Assembly: GCF_041146795.1 (NCBI RefSeq)
Contig: NC_135187.1
Location: 25,219,056-25,283,055, forward strand
Length of the DNA: 64,000 nt
Source: Maylandia zebra
Lineage: Eukaryota; Chordata; Actinopteri; Cichliformes; Cichlidae
Direction of reading: 5' to 3'
Each line of letters opens with the position of its first letter. The stretch's first letter is position 1. Shown here one piece after another: positions 12,501 through 24,979 of this stretch. The notes beneath the pieces are model-generated. The model was given only the letters and a program-made list of their open reading frames with translations. It was not told the DNA's origin and ran no database searches. The position numbers and the translations under genes were made by a program.

Positions 12501-13859
12501 AATTGAAAAAACAAATCTGAAAAATATTAAAAGTTAAAAACACATAATAAGCTGGTTGTATAAGTGAGCACACCCTTAAATCACTACTTTGGTGAAGCAA
12601 ATTTTGATTTAATCACAGCATTTAGTCTTCTACACACCTACTATCAATAAAAGAGACTCCTCTCCACTGCTGGAGGTTTTTTCCTGCTCATAGGGGATCA
12701 TAAGATTGTTGGGGTTTTCTCTGTGTTGTTATTGTAGGGTCTACCTCACAATATAAAGCGCCTTGAGGTGACTGTTGTTGTGATTTGGCACTGTATAAAT
12801 AAAACTGAATTGAACTGATTAAGCCCAAGTAAAGTTAAACTGTCCTAGTAGGAGTTTCCTGGTGGCATGGTGGTGGCAGTAACATGCTTTGGGGTTGCAG
12901 CTGGAACTGGGGCTTTAGTCAAGATGGAGGGCCCCAAATCTTCAGGCATCTACTAGAAAGCTGAAGATAAAGGGGAATTTCACCTTTCAACATGACAATG
13001 ATCCCAAGCCAATTCAAATGAACAAAAGAATGACCTCACCTGAAGAAAATTAAAGTCTGTAATGGCCCAGCCAGACATAAATCCAATGGAAAAATCTGTG
13101 GTGTGATCTGAAGAGGGCTGTTCACAAGAGATACCCTAGCAATCTGACATATTTGAGTACTTTTAAAAAGAAAGGTGGGCAAATATTGCGAAGTCAAGAT
13201 GTGCCATGCTAATAGTCTCCTACCCAAGGAGCCTGACTGCGTTCTTTAAAAAGTGCTTTGCCTAATTATTAGTGTAGGGGTGTGCCCACTTATGCAAAAA
13301 GCTTTTTGTACATTTTTTTAATCATTATTATTTATATTTTCCTCCAAGATTTTTTTTTTTGCTTTTCAGTTGAATTATGCAAGTTTAGGAAAAGGTTTAG
13401 GGAAAAGTGTAAGTCATTTATATCCACTGAAGGTTTGGAAAGCCTTTTCCCCCTTTCGACAAGCGGTATGTGAAAGAACACTCTGGGAAACAGCTGTCAC
13501 AATAACACAACACACTAGACCTTGAAACTAAAGATGAAACTGACTGTAATATATGCCAGTCCAATAATAAATACATTATTCTTGACCAAATTGTTGAATT
13601 TACGTCCAAGAAGCCACCTTAGTTTAGTCAGCTCTCCTTAACAAACACTCAGAGAAAACAATGGAATCCGTGCTTATGTCCTTACCTGTAGATAGTGAAC
13701 GAGAAGAGCTCGAAAATAACCGCTTCCTGCAAACAAGACATTCCGATGCGCCTTGAAGACACGGCCTTCAACAAGGATGCTGCAGTCACAGAAGAAGTCA
13801 CGCTTCCGTTGCTCATTGAGCTCGAACAGTAGTTTGGACAGATAGCAAGGCACTTCCAT
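6551..13859 (-). CDS. zbtb8b: Zinc finger and BTB domain-containing protein 8B (527 aa, four coding exons)
   Basis: A nuclear BTB/POZ C2H2 zinc-finger protein, expected to act as a transcription regulator; its targets cannot be read from sequence. Coding exons are 13686-13859, 8204-9119, 7901-8079 and 6551-6865; all junctions are GT-AG and the 1,584 bases join in one frame. Residues 1 to about 120 are the BTB dimerisation domain ([20 protein letters not shown], then [20 protein letters not shown]), split by a 4.6-kb intron after residue 58. A low-complexity Ser/Pro/Glu region follows. Finger 1 is at 376-396 and finger 2 at 404-425, its last histidine supplied by the final exon. A CxxC pair (433/436, 455/458) ends the ordered part. 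The start is the ATG giving MEVPCYLSK, as in ZBTB8B; an in-frame ATG 75 bases upstream is less likely. The BTB domain resembles ZBTB8B more than ZBTB8A. Confidence 0.93.
9140..9700. other. zbtb8b intron 1, 3' part
   Basis: Intronic sequence next to the second coding exon of zbtb8b. I see no element in it beyond the splice acceptor (ATCTCTTTTCAG on the minus strand). Confidence 0.5.
9716..11214. mobile_element. Non-autonomous hAT transposon with 8-bp target duplication
   Basis: The element begins TAGGGCTGAACGAT and ends with its exact reverse complement, giving 14-base terminal inverted repeats. It is flanked by a perfect 8-base direct repeat, CTTTTAAC (9708-9715 and 11215-11222), the target-site length of hAT elements. 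It is 1,499 bases long and has no transposase frame. Inside are a short retroposon-tail-like piece (TTATTAATCCCCCGGG near 10,360) and an 84-base palindrome. It sits in zbtb8b intron 1. Confidence 0.9.
10551..10634. repeat. 84-base perfect palindrome
   Basis: A 32-base palindrome starting CTAGCCTTCTGATT occupies 10551-10582 and recurs exactly at 10603-10634. The 20 bases between them (TTCTGATTAGCTAATCAGAA) are also a perfect palindrome. The whole 84 bases therefore equal their own reverse complement and could extrude as a cruciform. It lies inside the hAT element. Confidence 0.95.
11408..12380. mobile_element. Degenerate DNA transposon (GTGCTGTGGAAAAAGTATTT family)
   Basis: The left part begins GTGCTGTGGAAAAAGTATTT followed by GCCCCC, a widespread fish DNA-transposon terminus. 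The right part carries GTGGGGGCAATTACTTTTGT and CACAGGGCCAGGTAG, typical of the same family. No intact transposase remains. It lies in zbtb8b intron 1; exact ends and superfamily are uncertain. Confidence 0.55.
12385..13295 (+). mobile_element. Decayed Tc1/mariner element with a nested retroposon tail
   Basis: The left edge has ATAAAAAGTGTAGACACCCC and TGAGCACACCCTTAAAT, and the right edge GGGTGTGCCCACTTATGC, all typical of a fish Tc1 family. Between about 12,840 and 13,140 scattered Tc1 transposase motifs survive in several frames (MLWGC-like, FNMTMIP for the DNDPK block, NGPARHKSN for the WPxQSPDLN block). A LINE-type 3' tail is inserted at about 12,655-12,815. It lies in zbtb8b intron 1. 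Confidence 0.65.
12655..12815 (+). mobile_element. LINE-type 3' tail fragment
   Basis: The text ATATAAAGCGCCTTGAGGTG, then GATTTGGCACTGTATAAATA, then an AATTGAACTGA end is the conserved tail of an abundant fish non-LTR retroposon. Similar tails recur at about 48,490-48,570 and 56,430-56,510. Only the 3' end is present. Confidence 0.6.
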
Positions 13860-13929
13860 GGCTGAACTCCTGGCGGCTCTGCCAGGATGAGGGAACAGAC
13901 GGGTAAACGGAGGTAAACAAGCACTTGTG

Positions 13930-14480
13930 ATCATTAACTGTTGGAGGTGTGTTATTTACAATCGTATTACCACTTAATAGTCAACTCCGACAGAGTTGTA
14001 TTACAAGCTTGACTTATACATCGTTTAAAATCTCCAGGTAAACAAACGTTAATGATTATAGACTTTAGTCCTAACGGTGAACAGTTAACTCAGCTAACAC
14101 ACACTGGGTCTGACAAACTGTAACCACTGACGCTTGACACTTTAAAAACACAACAAGGATAACGGAGTTTAAACACGCAAACATTAACTCAGACACACCT
14201 GAACTAACAAAAGTGGAATCACTTTTCTCTGCTTGCTTGCTAGCTAGTGTGTGTTGCTAACGCTGGGTAGCTAGTTGGCAGTACTTTTCCTAAAATAGCC
14301 GACTGACGAGACCAGCTGCTTTTTACAAAACCTGTGAAAAAACTGAAATAAAAAGGCGTGAAATACCGACTCACTTGTTTAATTACGCTGACCGTAACAA
14401 CTCTTTTACAGTAGCACCGCTAGAAGCGAGGCTCTTTTGTCCCATATCCACGTTAGCCAACAACTTCCGCTTTCGGCCAA
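13930..14480 (-). promoter_or_regulatory. zbtb8b: Probable zbtb8b 5' flank and promoter region
   Basis: This is the interval immediately upstream of the first zbtb8b coding exon. A transcription start should lie here or slightly beyond, perhaps behind a non-coding first exon, but I see no TATA box that fixes it. Confidence 0.35.
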
Positions 14481-14499
14481 AGAAAAAAAAAAACAGTGA

Positions 14500-17400
14500 C
14501 GTTTTTGTTTATCTGTCCAATCAGTGGCCAGTTCTGCGTCTGCTGTACTATTTTTACCTGGAGGAAGTTATGGTCAGATTGACAGATTTACAGATTTACA
14601 TCTTGTTCTGTACACGTGCCTCTGACTTCTTTGTGTAAAGGAATAAAACAACATGACTTGCAAAAATACCAGGAATATGTTAAGTAGTGAGATCACCAAC
14701 TATGGCAAGCTTGACCCCAAGAAAATGGATTTCTGTCTTCCATGTGCTCTTAATTCAGGATGCATATTTTACTTTATAGTAAATGATGATGCCATGCTTT
14801 TAACTATTAGAAAACGGATTTGTTAAGCTTCTGGACAAATACAGAAATAATCTAAAACGTTTTCGTAACACTGTCTGCACTGAACTTTTTTTTCCTTACT
14901 ATATGGCAGTATTCATTAAAAACCAAACCAGCTGATTAATGCTTACAATTCAATTCTAGATGTCTCCAGGAGAGACTGTATATCAAAGATGGATGTGACC
15001 ATCATGAGCACACCGTTAGTGTCTGGATTCGGCATTTTGAAGTCTCAGTATATTTTGGCCACAGCTGGCTAAAATAGCTAAATGATCAGCTCACCATCAG
15101 GTTTGGCTAGAAAACTGCACTCACAGATAGGTGCAAGTAAGGTCCAGCTAAGTGATTTGAGTTAGAAGTCAGCTTTTGGCTACAGCTGCCTGCCAGTCAA
15201 AGTGGCCACACCCCTGACTTTAAGTTTTAACATAATCCATTGGAGAGCCGTTTAACAAATTCATCCAGCACACAGCTGTTACAAAGCAGGAAACTATCCA
15301 TAAAGAGCAAAACCGTTTTTTGTGATGATGATGATGATGATGGTAATGATGTTTTGGAGGAAGAACCTCCAAGTGTCACCCTCCATCTCTTACCAAGTCC
15401 AGCATGCCGCTGTACAACCACAGGCGGCTCGCGCCTGCCCACATTGTCTGCTCAAGAATACTTGTTTATTTGCCTCCCATTTCGGAGAGAAAATAGATCC
15501 TTTTTTTTATTTTATTTTCAGACATAGCAAGAGTAAACAAGTAGTTCCTTTAGCGCTGCACCACACCCTGTCAGCACAATCCACAGCTCTTAGAAGTGTT
15601 TTTTACACTGATGGGTGCCGACTGGGCAACTTATTTGTTTCAGATATTTTCCCATGGCAAACAGAGTGAATACAAAGGCTTCGTGGTGGCCTGTGGAAAC
15701 CACAGGGTAGGCGTACATGAGCCTAAGCACTCACCCCTTTTCTTTTTTTTTGAAAATGAAATTTATAGCACCTCATAAAAACTCTATTCATGCTTATAAG
15801 CACTAAATATAAACCAGTATAAAGCAGAAGGCTTTCACTCAGCTCTTGTAAACTTGACCTGATGGAGCGTTGTGTCCGGCTGCAGGCAAGTCCAGCTGTC
15901 AGTTGACCCGACAGGCACAGCCCTAACACGAGTCCATCCCAAAACAAAGCTAAAATGGGCCGAACACTGATGTTGCTCTGCTTATTGACCTTCTTCTGGT
16001 TGTGACTCAGGGAAACACAAGGCCTTTGTTTTTGTCATTTGTTGACTTCAGGGCAGGAAACTCCCTCTCTGCAGATCGTAGCCAAGCAATCACACTGGAC
16101 TTTCTACAATACTGCCCTATCTGTGTGGCAGTTTAGCGCCGGTTTACACCCAGCAACTTCTTAGGAACAAATAACATTCATGATTCATGATTGGGTTTCT
16201 TGCCTGTCCCTGTGATTACAACGTCGTATGATGATTTACTGATTGAAAACCCAGACAAAAAGTAAATAGATGAAGTGATGGCTGTTATGTAAGGTTACAT
16301 CCAGACTTGGGACCTCACTCATTGTGTGTGTTAGCCACTCTGAGACCCACGGCTGGCACAGAGGGCTCCAGCAGCACCCCTCTGGGTCCCTGTGGTCTGC
16401 GCCTCAGCACATAACAGCCACTTAGGCCGGCATTTTCCCAGGCTGAGACAACACACCATGGTGGCAGCGTGAGCCACAGAGAGGGCCTGATTAAAGAGTA
16501 GGGACAATGGAGGGAGAAAGAGACAGGGACCATGGTGGCATTTTCCATCTCTGCCGCTGTCTCCTGGGGGGACCAAGTATGTGCCGTGAAACGTTTGAAT
16601 TATCCCAGAATCTCTGGAATTCAGACTGAGGCACCACGGAGAGGACCCTCGACCGGGGATCAAAGAGCTTTGAGAGGAGTGCGGTGGACTCGTGGTGAAG
16701 TCGAGTGCATAGCGGAGTATGAATGTGTGTGTGCACGCGTGCTTGTGTGTTTCAGGAAACTAACTTGAAAAAGATTAGGAAAATGTTTGAATTTGAATCC
16801 CATGTTCTTTTATGGCTTCATGTATAAAGAAAAAAAAACATGTTTGACTTCTGAGTGATCACTGAGCAATGAAATGCAGGCATGTGGTGTGTGTTTCATC
16901 CCTTATGAGATCAGATAATGCAATCATAGCCAATCATTCGAAGTCTAATAGAGTGGGCGCCCCTCTTAGTCTGTGGTGGCAGTAAAGGAGGAAGAGAAAA
17001 GCGAGAGGGGGAAACCTCGTCCCTTTCTTTCTATCTCTCTCTGTAATTATCACTTAATGTTCTTTGGTAATCTGGAGACGTCTGTCTCTTTGCTTTGTCC
17101 TTTCTTCCCTCGCTGGAGAGGAAATGTATAAGTCTGAAATAAATCTGCTAGCCTTTTTATTGTTGTATATTTAGCACCAGAACAGAGTAGTAAATGGAGC
17201 CAGCCCAGACCACAAGCTTCCGGTATCGCAGGGCCGCAGCGCTGGCTGTCTTTGCCACAGCCAAGTCCAGAGATCAAAGCCTTCTGCACCATATACAGCT
17301 AGCAAGGCGCTCTCAAGCAATGACCTCAAGCAAGTTTTCATGTCTGAGATAGACAGTGTTTGTTTGTGCCCAAGATACACGTGGAGTGTGTAGAGTGAGT

Positions 17401-17580
17401 CTACTGTACAAGTATGCCTTTCAACATTTGTATGAGCATCTGTTACGGGCAGTTTTATGAATGTGTGCCTGTCCTTTGAATCCATATGTCTGTGTGGATG
17501 AGGAATTGTCTTGTGTTTGTTTGATTTCAAAGCAGGCAGCATTGCATTTACATACATATACACATTTACATATATTTACA
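14500..17580. other. Gene-free interval
   Basis: No exon recognised. Contents are mixed: a short (GAT)n run near 15,324, a probable interspersed repeat near 15,000-15,230, and complex non-repetitive stretches (about 16,310-16,640 and 17,180-17,320) that could be regulatory but are not identified. Confidence 0.45.
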
Positions 17581-17610
17581 TATATATATTTACACACACA
17601 ACACACACAC

Positions 17611-17615
<5 letters not shown>

Positions 17616-17690
<75 letters not shown>
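17616..17690. repeat. (TA)n microsatellite
   Basis: A nearly pure TA dinucleotide array with one interruption, followed by a run of T. It abuts the left end of a hAT element, and TA repeats resume on the element's right side (18,687-18,716), so the element inserted into the array. Confidence 0.9.
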
Positions 17691-17707
<17 letters not shown>

Positions 17708-17711
17708 TTTT

Positions 17712-18686
17712 TAGGGGTGCAATGATACTCGTATCGATATTGAACCGTTCGATACAGTGCTTTCGGTTCGGTACGCATATGTATCGAACAATACAAAATT
17801 TTTAATTTATTTTATCAACTTTCCTTCTGACAATGCTGTCTGTGTTGAGCGCTCAGTGGATCTGCGCTCGACAGTGCAGCCTAGGCGGAGTAGTCGAACG
17901 CAGATCCACTGAGCGCAGCACAAGCTAGCAAGACAGAAGCTAAGCTCGTTGCAACATGGCAAATTGAACCTCCCCCACCCTCATTCAGATGATCTGGCGT
18001 TTGGAACTATTTTGGTCTTCATGTGACGTATGACCCTGATGGTAAGCGCGTCATGGACAAAAGTAAAACAGTGTGGATGTGCCACGCAATGCTCAATTAC
18101 ATGGGTGGGAACTACTGCATTAGCGCAGTTTGCTCATTAACGTGTTGGCCGTCCAGCCCCACGCACGGGGCGATCGGCGGTAGCTCGTTAACGGAGATTT
18201 GCCGTGTTGTGGCGTTAACGTCATTTCAGATTAACGCTGACAGCACTAGTGGGAACAAAATGAATATGACTGCACATTTACTCCGACATCATCCTAGTGC
18301 AAAGACAAGTGGAAGCAGACAAAAACAACAAGCACGCATGCTACAAACTTTACCCGAGTCATTTAGACAGCCGTTAGCACAAGATTCTCCTTATGGGGAC
18401 CTGATATGTTTAATATGCTGCTGAGAATATAGCCCAGAAGAAGCGTATAGTATAGCTTTTATTTTGGAAAGAGACAACTCTCTTTTCCAAAGATGAGTGA
18501 TTTCTCAATCAGATAGATTTATTTTTTTTATTACTTTGTTGTTTCAGCAACGTTAAATTTAAAAACTGTACTTTTGAGTTAAAATATATATTTATAATTT
18601 TAATAAATGGCAAATTAAAAAGGCATGAACATTTTTTGTATCGAAAAAATATAGAACCGTGAATTTTGTGTATCGTTGCACCCCTA
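17712..18686. mobile_element. hAT element carrying a BED-finger transposase fragment
   Basis: The ends are TAGGGGTGCAATGATAC and its near-exact inverse GTATCGTTGCACCCCTA, a typical hAT terminus. The 975-base body contains the start of a ZBED/hAT transposase on the plus strand and no catalytic domain, so it is internally deleted. It is inserted in a TA/T-rich tract, which hides any target duplication. Confidence 0.8.
18023..18424 (+). pseudogene. Truncated hAT transposase, BED zinc-finger region
   Basis: The frame reads DGKRVMDKSKTVWMCHAMLN, then about 40 residues without family resemblance, then MNMTAHLLRHHPSAKTSG and QQARMLQTLPESFRQPL, as in ZBED-type hAT transposases. Of the BED finger ligands, one cysteine (WMCH; the usual first cysteine is replaced) and the two histidines (HLLRHH) remain. 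The extra in-frame segment between the finger halves looks like inserted DNA. The rest of the transposase is missing. Confidence 0.65.
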
Positions 18687-18719
18687 ATATATATATCTAT
18701 ATATATAGATATATATACA

Positions 18720-21700
18720 CACACACACACACACACACTGTGATTCTATTTTTAAGAGACACGTGAAAAATTTGTACAAAGGAGAAAAATGTGTTTAAAA
18801 AATGCCCGTTTGTAATAGATGAATTTGAAACATGTCTATAAGTGGTGCTTGAGCTGCCAGAAAGGTCAGGCGGTCACAACAGTTTTACTTGTGTTTATTT
18901 TTTAAAGTGAGATTATTTATTAGTTTTATGGAATGATGATTTGGCATCTGGAAAAAAAAGTGCTCAATCAAACCCACTTCAGTGTATCCTGTATTTCAGT
19001 TTTCTCAAAAAACAAAAAACAAAACACTACTGTACTGACACCAATAAAACCAACTCCCTCAAGGGGATGAGAATGATGGCTGTTATTGCCCACATCCTTC
19101 CTCCATCAGCGTCTTCTCTTCCTTTCGCGCACACTCACCATAATCCCCGTCTAAAAATGACCCAGCAGTGTGGTGGCGGTGAGTTCTTATGCTGGGTTTT
19201 CAGGGGTTTACGCTCGCTCTCCTGAGCTGCCATCGGAACAAGGTGTCGGCAGGTCGCCCCCCAGATAAGGCTGTAATCTGAGGTGTAAAGTTAAACGAGG
19301 GATTTGGGAAAGTGAGAGGCTGTCAAAGAGCAGCAGCACAGGGGTGTCTAACAGGGACGGGGAAAAGCGTGGCCTGGCTTTGTCTGAGAATCCAGTTTTA
19401 TTTTCATCTCTGAGTGCAAAGCACAGCTTGGATTAATATACATATATGTAAATTCAATCAATCTCCTCCATAAATCTAAACGATGGGCAGCTTCCAAGTC
19501 AAAAGTCAGTAAAACTGAACTGAACTGAAGAAGCTTCTTGGATAAAAGTTTGAAACATCTCCAAGAAACTTAAAGAAGTCCAGTTGCTGTTCTTTCTAAG
19601 CTCCTTAGATTACCGTGACCTGGACATGACTGAGAACCCACGCAGATTTAGTCAAACTTGTTTTACAGTGGCTAATATTAGCTGAGTCCTAAACACCCCC
19701 CTCTCCACACATACACTCATCAAAATCAGGCACAGTCACATGCATGGCTGAGGGGCACTGCGGATTAGCCTCGAACTCTTTCATTTTTCACTCCCCCCCC
19801 ACACTCCTTTTTTTCTCTCTTCTCCTCCTTTCTCTGTGGCTCGTTAAAGATTGTGTCCTGTGTGTGATGTGGCAGAGGAGAGCAGTCAGAGTGAACTGAT
19901 TACGGACGAGGGCCAACGTGCCTTTGAGTCATGGCACCGAGCAGCATTCTTCACGTGCTTAAAAATAGTAACAGTCGAGCTTTTTCAGGTTTGTTTTTCC
20001 TCACTGGATGACTTTGGGGCATCCTCTGTCAGACTGTAATCATAGCCAGATTCTCTCAACCCCCCCAACCCCCCGCCTTCAATTTTCTTTCACGTCGTTA
20101 TTGGTGAGCTTGTTTAATCTTATGAAGAAAATTGGCTTAGCGTGGGAAAGGCGAGATTGTTTTGGGGATAGGTTTTCTTGTTTTAGAGTTGTGCACATTT
20201 TTTCTTCTTCTTCTTCTTCTTTTTTTTCAGTGCAGGAGGAAGAAAAAGTGCCAGCTTGTGCCAAACCCTCACGAAGCACAGATAAAAAGGAGTTGAGTGA
20301 GAGGGAGGCCGCAACACCACGACAAAGATATGGGCTGTCTAAGCAAAGAGCTTTACAAATGACGATCTCCAGGGGGAAACAGAGTGGGTGGGGTGGGGAC
20401 AACATAAGGGAGAAGCGGAGGCGAAGAGGAGAAACAAATGTGGATGAATTGGTGGGAGGGGAAGGAAGATGGGTATGGTTGGTGGGGGTAGGGGGTGGTG
20501 CAACACAGTGCAGTGTGGAGGGATGGGGGGGGGGTGGAGGGTGGTAGATGAGAGGGGAAACATTCCCCTTGCCCACATTAAAGACATAAAAAAGAAAACA
20601 AACAGAAAAACATGTCTGACATAAAGAGGCTGGTTTCCGCGGCGACAGCACAATGGCTGCCTGTGGCTCTCGGGGCCCTCGCCGTCCCGTCTGGGGCCCG
20701 GCACCAGCGAAAGTCACCGCAGTCACAGGGCCCATCAGCGTGTGTGTGTGCCTGTGTGTGTGAAACATGGTGAATGTCATCACAGGCCCAGTGCTGTGGG
20801 AACCGTCATGAAAGGGACCCCACTCGGAAGCCACAAAAGCTCCTTTCTGCTTCTTCTCTTCGGCTTTTAGCCTCTTTATTTATCTTTGCAAAGGGGGAGC
20901 CAGATGAGGAGGGAGGACTCTCTCGCCCTCTCCCTGTTCTCTCTCTGTGTCTCTCGCTCTCCGATAGACGGCACGACCCGTAGCCGCAGCCATTTTGCCC
21001 TACTGACACCTTAAATCACGGCAGCTACTATTTCAGTCATTCGCTCTGGCTGCGTCTTGCTGCGTTCCTTTGGTAGTTTATTCACAGCTCATCTTAGCTC
21101 AATCAGATCATAAAAACACAATGGGTTTCTTTGGAGACACCCTGTGGGCACAAACCTGGCGTTCCCAGGAATGCCTCATATATTCAGGTTATTTGGAGTG
21201 AATTGTGAAGACAGCCAGACAGCAAGTGCATCAGGTCCCAGCATTCCTTATGTGTCTGAAAGGCAGATAAATCCCTCATGGGTCCGGCCCAGAGAGTGCC
21301 AAGCCAGTCTGATGCCAGTTCCCATGCCAATCCATTCCTGATCCCTGCGACAGAGCAGCCAGCCACAGTCGGACTATTATAAAGGCCTCATACCAATACG
21401 GAATCAACTGATTTTGAGGGCATGTGTCAATAGCGCTTGCATGCAGCAGGGCACCATGCAGGGCCCCTTTGACCACATTTGGCCTTTCACAGACTCACTA
21501 CGGGGCTTCAAGACAGTGAATAAATATTTAACTTGCTTGATGGTTTGATGGTATATTAGCATTTTAAGGACCACCTTCAATTTAAATAACATATTTGGAA
21601 ACATATTTGTTTTCTTGTTGTTTATTTTCTACTTTCTGTGAATAAGATGTTATATTATTATTATATTGTGAATGTGAAGGTGTCGTTTTTTTAGCTTGTT

Positions 21701-24700
21701 CTATTTGCAAGATTTACATTTTATTATTAATATTTTAACATAATAACACAGCACTCTTTTGATTTCCATACAGTTAATCAAATTTTCTAGAAAATCTGCA
21801 TCGTTTCCAAATATTCACTTTTATTAGAAATTTAAAAAATGCGTTAAAAAGACCCTCCTTCAGATTTATGATACATAGGATTTTACTTTCATGTCTCTTT
21901 TTTCAGCAGGTTTAGGTCCCTTTTTTTGTTTTTAAACTGGTGCATGTACATTACATTTTGACAAAAAAAATTTGTTGGTGTACTGTTAATGAAAGCAAAC
22001 CATGCAGTGAGACGTATCAGTGATCAGTTATTTAGTTTCACTGAAAAATGCGGAGAAAAAAAGTCACAAACACAATACCCCGCTGAGCTTGTTCCATCTC
22101 ACAGAGTTTCAAACAATAGCAGCAGTCATGCATCAGAAAGAATAATTGCAGCTGTTTGTGCCTTATAAATTGTGGGTATGTGCTGTCCACATTCGTGTCA
22201 GGGAGTTTCATGTGTGCGCTAGCTTGTATGAATCAGTGCGTGGCCTCCCGCGCGTGTGTGCGTGCGTGTCCTCATGTTCATATTTGAGTTGCGCATGTGT
22301 GCGTGTGTATGCAAATTGTAAAAGTATGAGCTTGTTAATTTCAATAAGGGACTTTGCCTTGTTGTGGTTTGGTGGGATGGGAGGGAGAGTACTTGAAGTG
22401 GCCGACCAAGATCGCCAGAAATCTCCCAGAATTCCATCCAACCACCCAGTGCCAGCTCTCGTCTCCCTCTTATGTTGGCTTTACCGTTCCTTCGCACACG
22501 CCCCCACCATGAAACCATTTTCATAATTAATATATCTATTTAATCATTTATCTCCTTAATTACTTTCCATTTCTTTTCCCTTTTTTTCTTTTCTTGTAAC
22601 TTGCCTCATCTCGGAACAGCTGGGCGGTGTGGCCGGCAAACCAGAGCGATCTCTCTCTCTTGTTTTTAAAGAGACGTGCGATACAAATGGGAAAGTAAAC
22701 CTTTGAAGAGAAGTAAAGAGTGGGTGATAAAAATAGCAATACGGAACACTGAAGGCTGACTTCATAGATGTCTTTTCATCTTTCTTTCCCCCCAGTTTTC
22801 TGATGCTGAAATGAAATCCAGATCTGAATTAGAGAATGATTAGTAATGAAAGGATATGTGAACTGGGTAGTGGGGGTTGTTTGCTGGGAGAGAAAAGGGA
22901 TTTCTCCACTCTGTTAGTCCTGACTCATATCCACCACACTGCGAGCCCCCTGGTGATGGTCACACTGATTACTCACACTTGGCTATTGCAAACACACTCA
23001 CTTGCACATGTTTTAAGTTATTCCACTACTTTACACATGCGACATGACAAAAATGATTGTAGGAAAGGCTCGATTGTCGTCACGCTGAGCAAGATGAAGC
23101 TGAAAAGAACATAAAGACTACTGGAAATCCATTTAAAAGACGACCAAATTAAAGTTTTAAAAACGACTTCACTTGCCCAACTAGTATACACAAAGACCTC
23201 GCACTCATTCATTGTCGCAGCCTATGTTTAAACTAACACACCCTTCCAGTCTGCCAGGCAGGAAGAGACACCCTCAGCTGGGCATTGTGTGCAAGAGGGC
23301 ATGCCACTTGGCCTCTCTCAGTCTTTCACATACACATATGCGCACACTGCTGGGTCACTTAGGCATCGCTCCTAACAACCGGCGCCTGGGTCTCATGTTT
23401 CCATGGCAATCTGCACCAGCAATCTTCCCACGGTGGCAGAGGAAACAAGTGCCGCGAGTGAGCTCTGTGTGTGTGAGTGTATAGAGAGTGCTATCTTGTC
23501 CAGTGAAGAGCCCAGATGTTCAGACACTCAGTGGGGTGACTTCTCTCCTTGACCCTTCAGTACCTGCCCTCATCTCTGCACACACAGGCTGAATAAAAAC
23601 GATTTGAATAAGCTGGGTTTATCTGTGCCTCACTTCTTATCTTGAAATACTTGAAGCTGTAATTTCAAAAAGATAGTGACAAATCTACATCTTGACATAG
23701 AATGCATATGAAAGATAGATGTATAATTAGTTGGATATTTAAATATATAAATGGTTACATATCCCAATATTTCTGGATAACTGTTTTAAAGCCTGTTTAT
23801 GCTGTTCGACTGTTGCCAGAACCAATCATATTTAGATGAGAAAGTGGAATGCTGAGTCCTCAGATAGCGCTAGCAGCATCATTTGGCAAGATGGCATGTT
23901 TTTAGACCCACACATCTATATAGTTTACATATACTGTATATAAATGATGGGCATAGCCTCTGGGTTCTGCAGTCTCTTTAATGGCCAGCAGGGGCAACTC
24001 TTTAAAAAGACTTCCAGTTACTCAATAATAGTTTCCTGGTAATTTTTGGGGTCCATTGCTAGTTTCAAGTCAGTGAAGGAAACATTATGTTTTTGGCATA
24101 CATTACTGTCTTCATTAGAGTAAAAAAGGAAGATGGTACTCTGACCGTTGATTTCACAGTTAGATCCACCTAGTAACAGGATGGCAATACTAAAAAAAAC
24201 TCAGCTAATGGGACACTAACTGATAGCGGATATCACAGTGGTTATGTCTATCTTTTTTATACAGTCTATGGTGGATTTCCACATTGAAAAAAAAAAATCA
24301 CTCACTCACTCTCTGAAATTTACAGCTTGTTACCAAAACCCTTTCCCACCAGATCCTTTCTGTAGCCTACTATTGCCAATTTTTATCGTTTCATAGCAAT
24401 TTTTCATAAACGTCAACTATGAGTGTTAACTGATAGCTGAGCTGTGTGGTCAGTTCTGGCTCCATAAAACAACCACAAAGCAATATGTCCATCTCTTCTA
24501 CACAGTGATATGCTTTCTTTTAAAGTTTTCTAAAACTTTGTTGACATTATTTGTCACACTGGAGATTGATGCTTGATAAAAGTGTTATTTTCAAAGGTGA
24601 ACATAAATTATTGGCATTGCTTGTAAATCCCTGTAGTATACTCTTGTAATGATTTAGGTACTTTAAATATCACCTTTTAAAACAAGAGCAAAAAACAGCC

Positions 24701-24960
24701 AACACTGTTAGTTAAACTGCTGACACGGCTTAATTATTCCCATAAAATCTTTCTATACAAGTATAAAACTTTTCTATTTGTATCATTTATGGAGCTCAAA
24801 GGTCGGCGCTGGCTGCGTTTCATCTCTGCAGGCGTGTTTTCACTCTGTGCCGTTTCTCTCTCACAACACAAAATTGCTCAAGAACTCGAGTCAAAAGTGA
24901 CTCGTGAGACTGTGCAAGTATCAGATGTTGTGCATCGCCTCTGTATGATGGAGTGCTTTC
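18720..24960. other. Gene-free interval upstream of heyl
   Basis: About 6 kb without a recognisable exon. It includes a (TTC)n run near 20,204, pyrimidine/purine-skewed DNA around 20,380-20,560, and complex non-repetitive stretches (about 20,560-21,050, 21,140-21,500 and 22,360-22,700). Its position before a developmental regulator makes enhancers plausible, but nothing in the sequence proves it. Confidence 0.45.
23930..24275. repeat. Probable interspersed repeat (TATACAGTCTATGG end)
   Basis: The stretch has the character of a dispersed fish repeat: GCCAGCAGGGGCAACTC near its start and TTATACAGTCTATGG at its end. Related phrases occur near 31,330-31,800 and 32,590-32,720. The family is not identified. 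Confidence 0.35.
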
Positions 24961-24972
24961 ACAGTTCATAAT

Positions 24973-24979
24973 TCCCACA
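24973..24979 (-). promoter_or_regulatory. heyl: Candidate RBPJ (CSL) site upstream of heyl
   Basis: TTCCCAC is the reverse complement of the RBPJ core GTGGGAA. It lies about 0.75 kb before the heyl start codon. Hey-family genes are direct Notch/RBPJ targets, so the position is plausible, but a 7-base motif occurs often by chance. Confidence 0.3.

Noticed and set aside
20008-20834. Open frames of 179 and 251 codons on opposite strands
   Set aside because: They arise from purine/pyrimidine-skewed low-complexity DNA, lack splice or family support and overlap each other.
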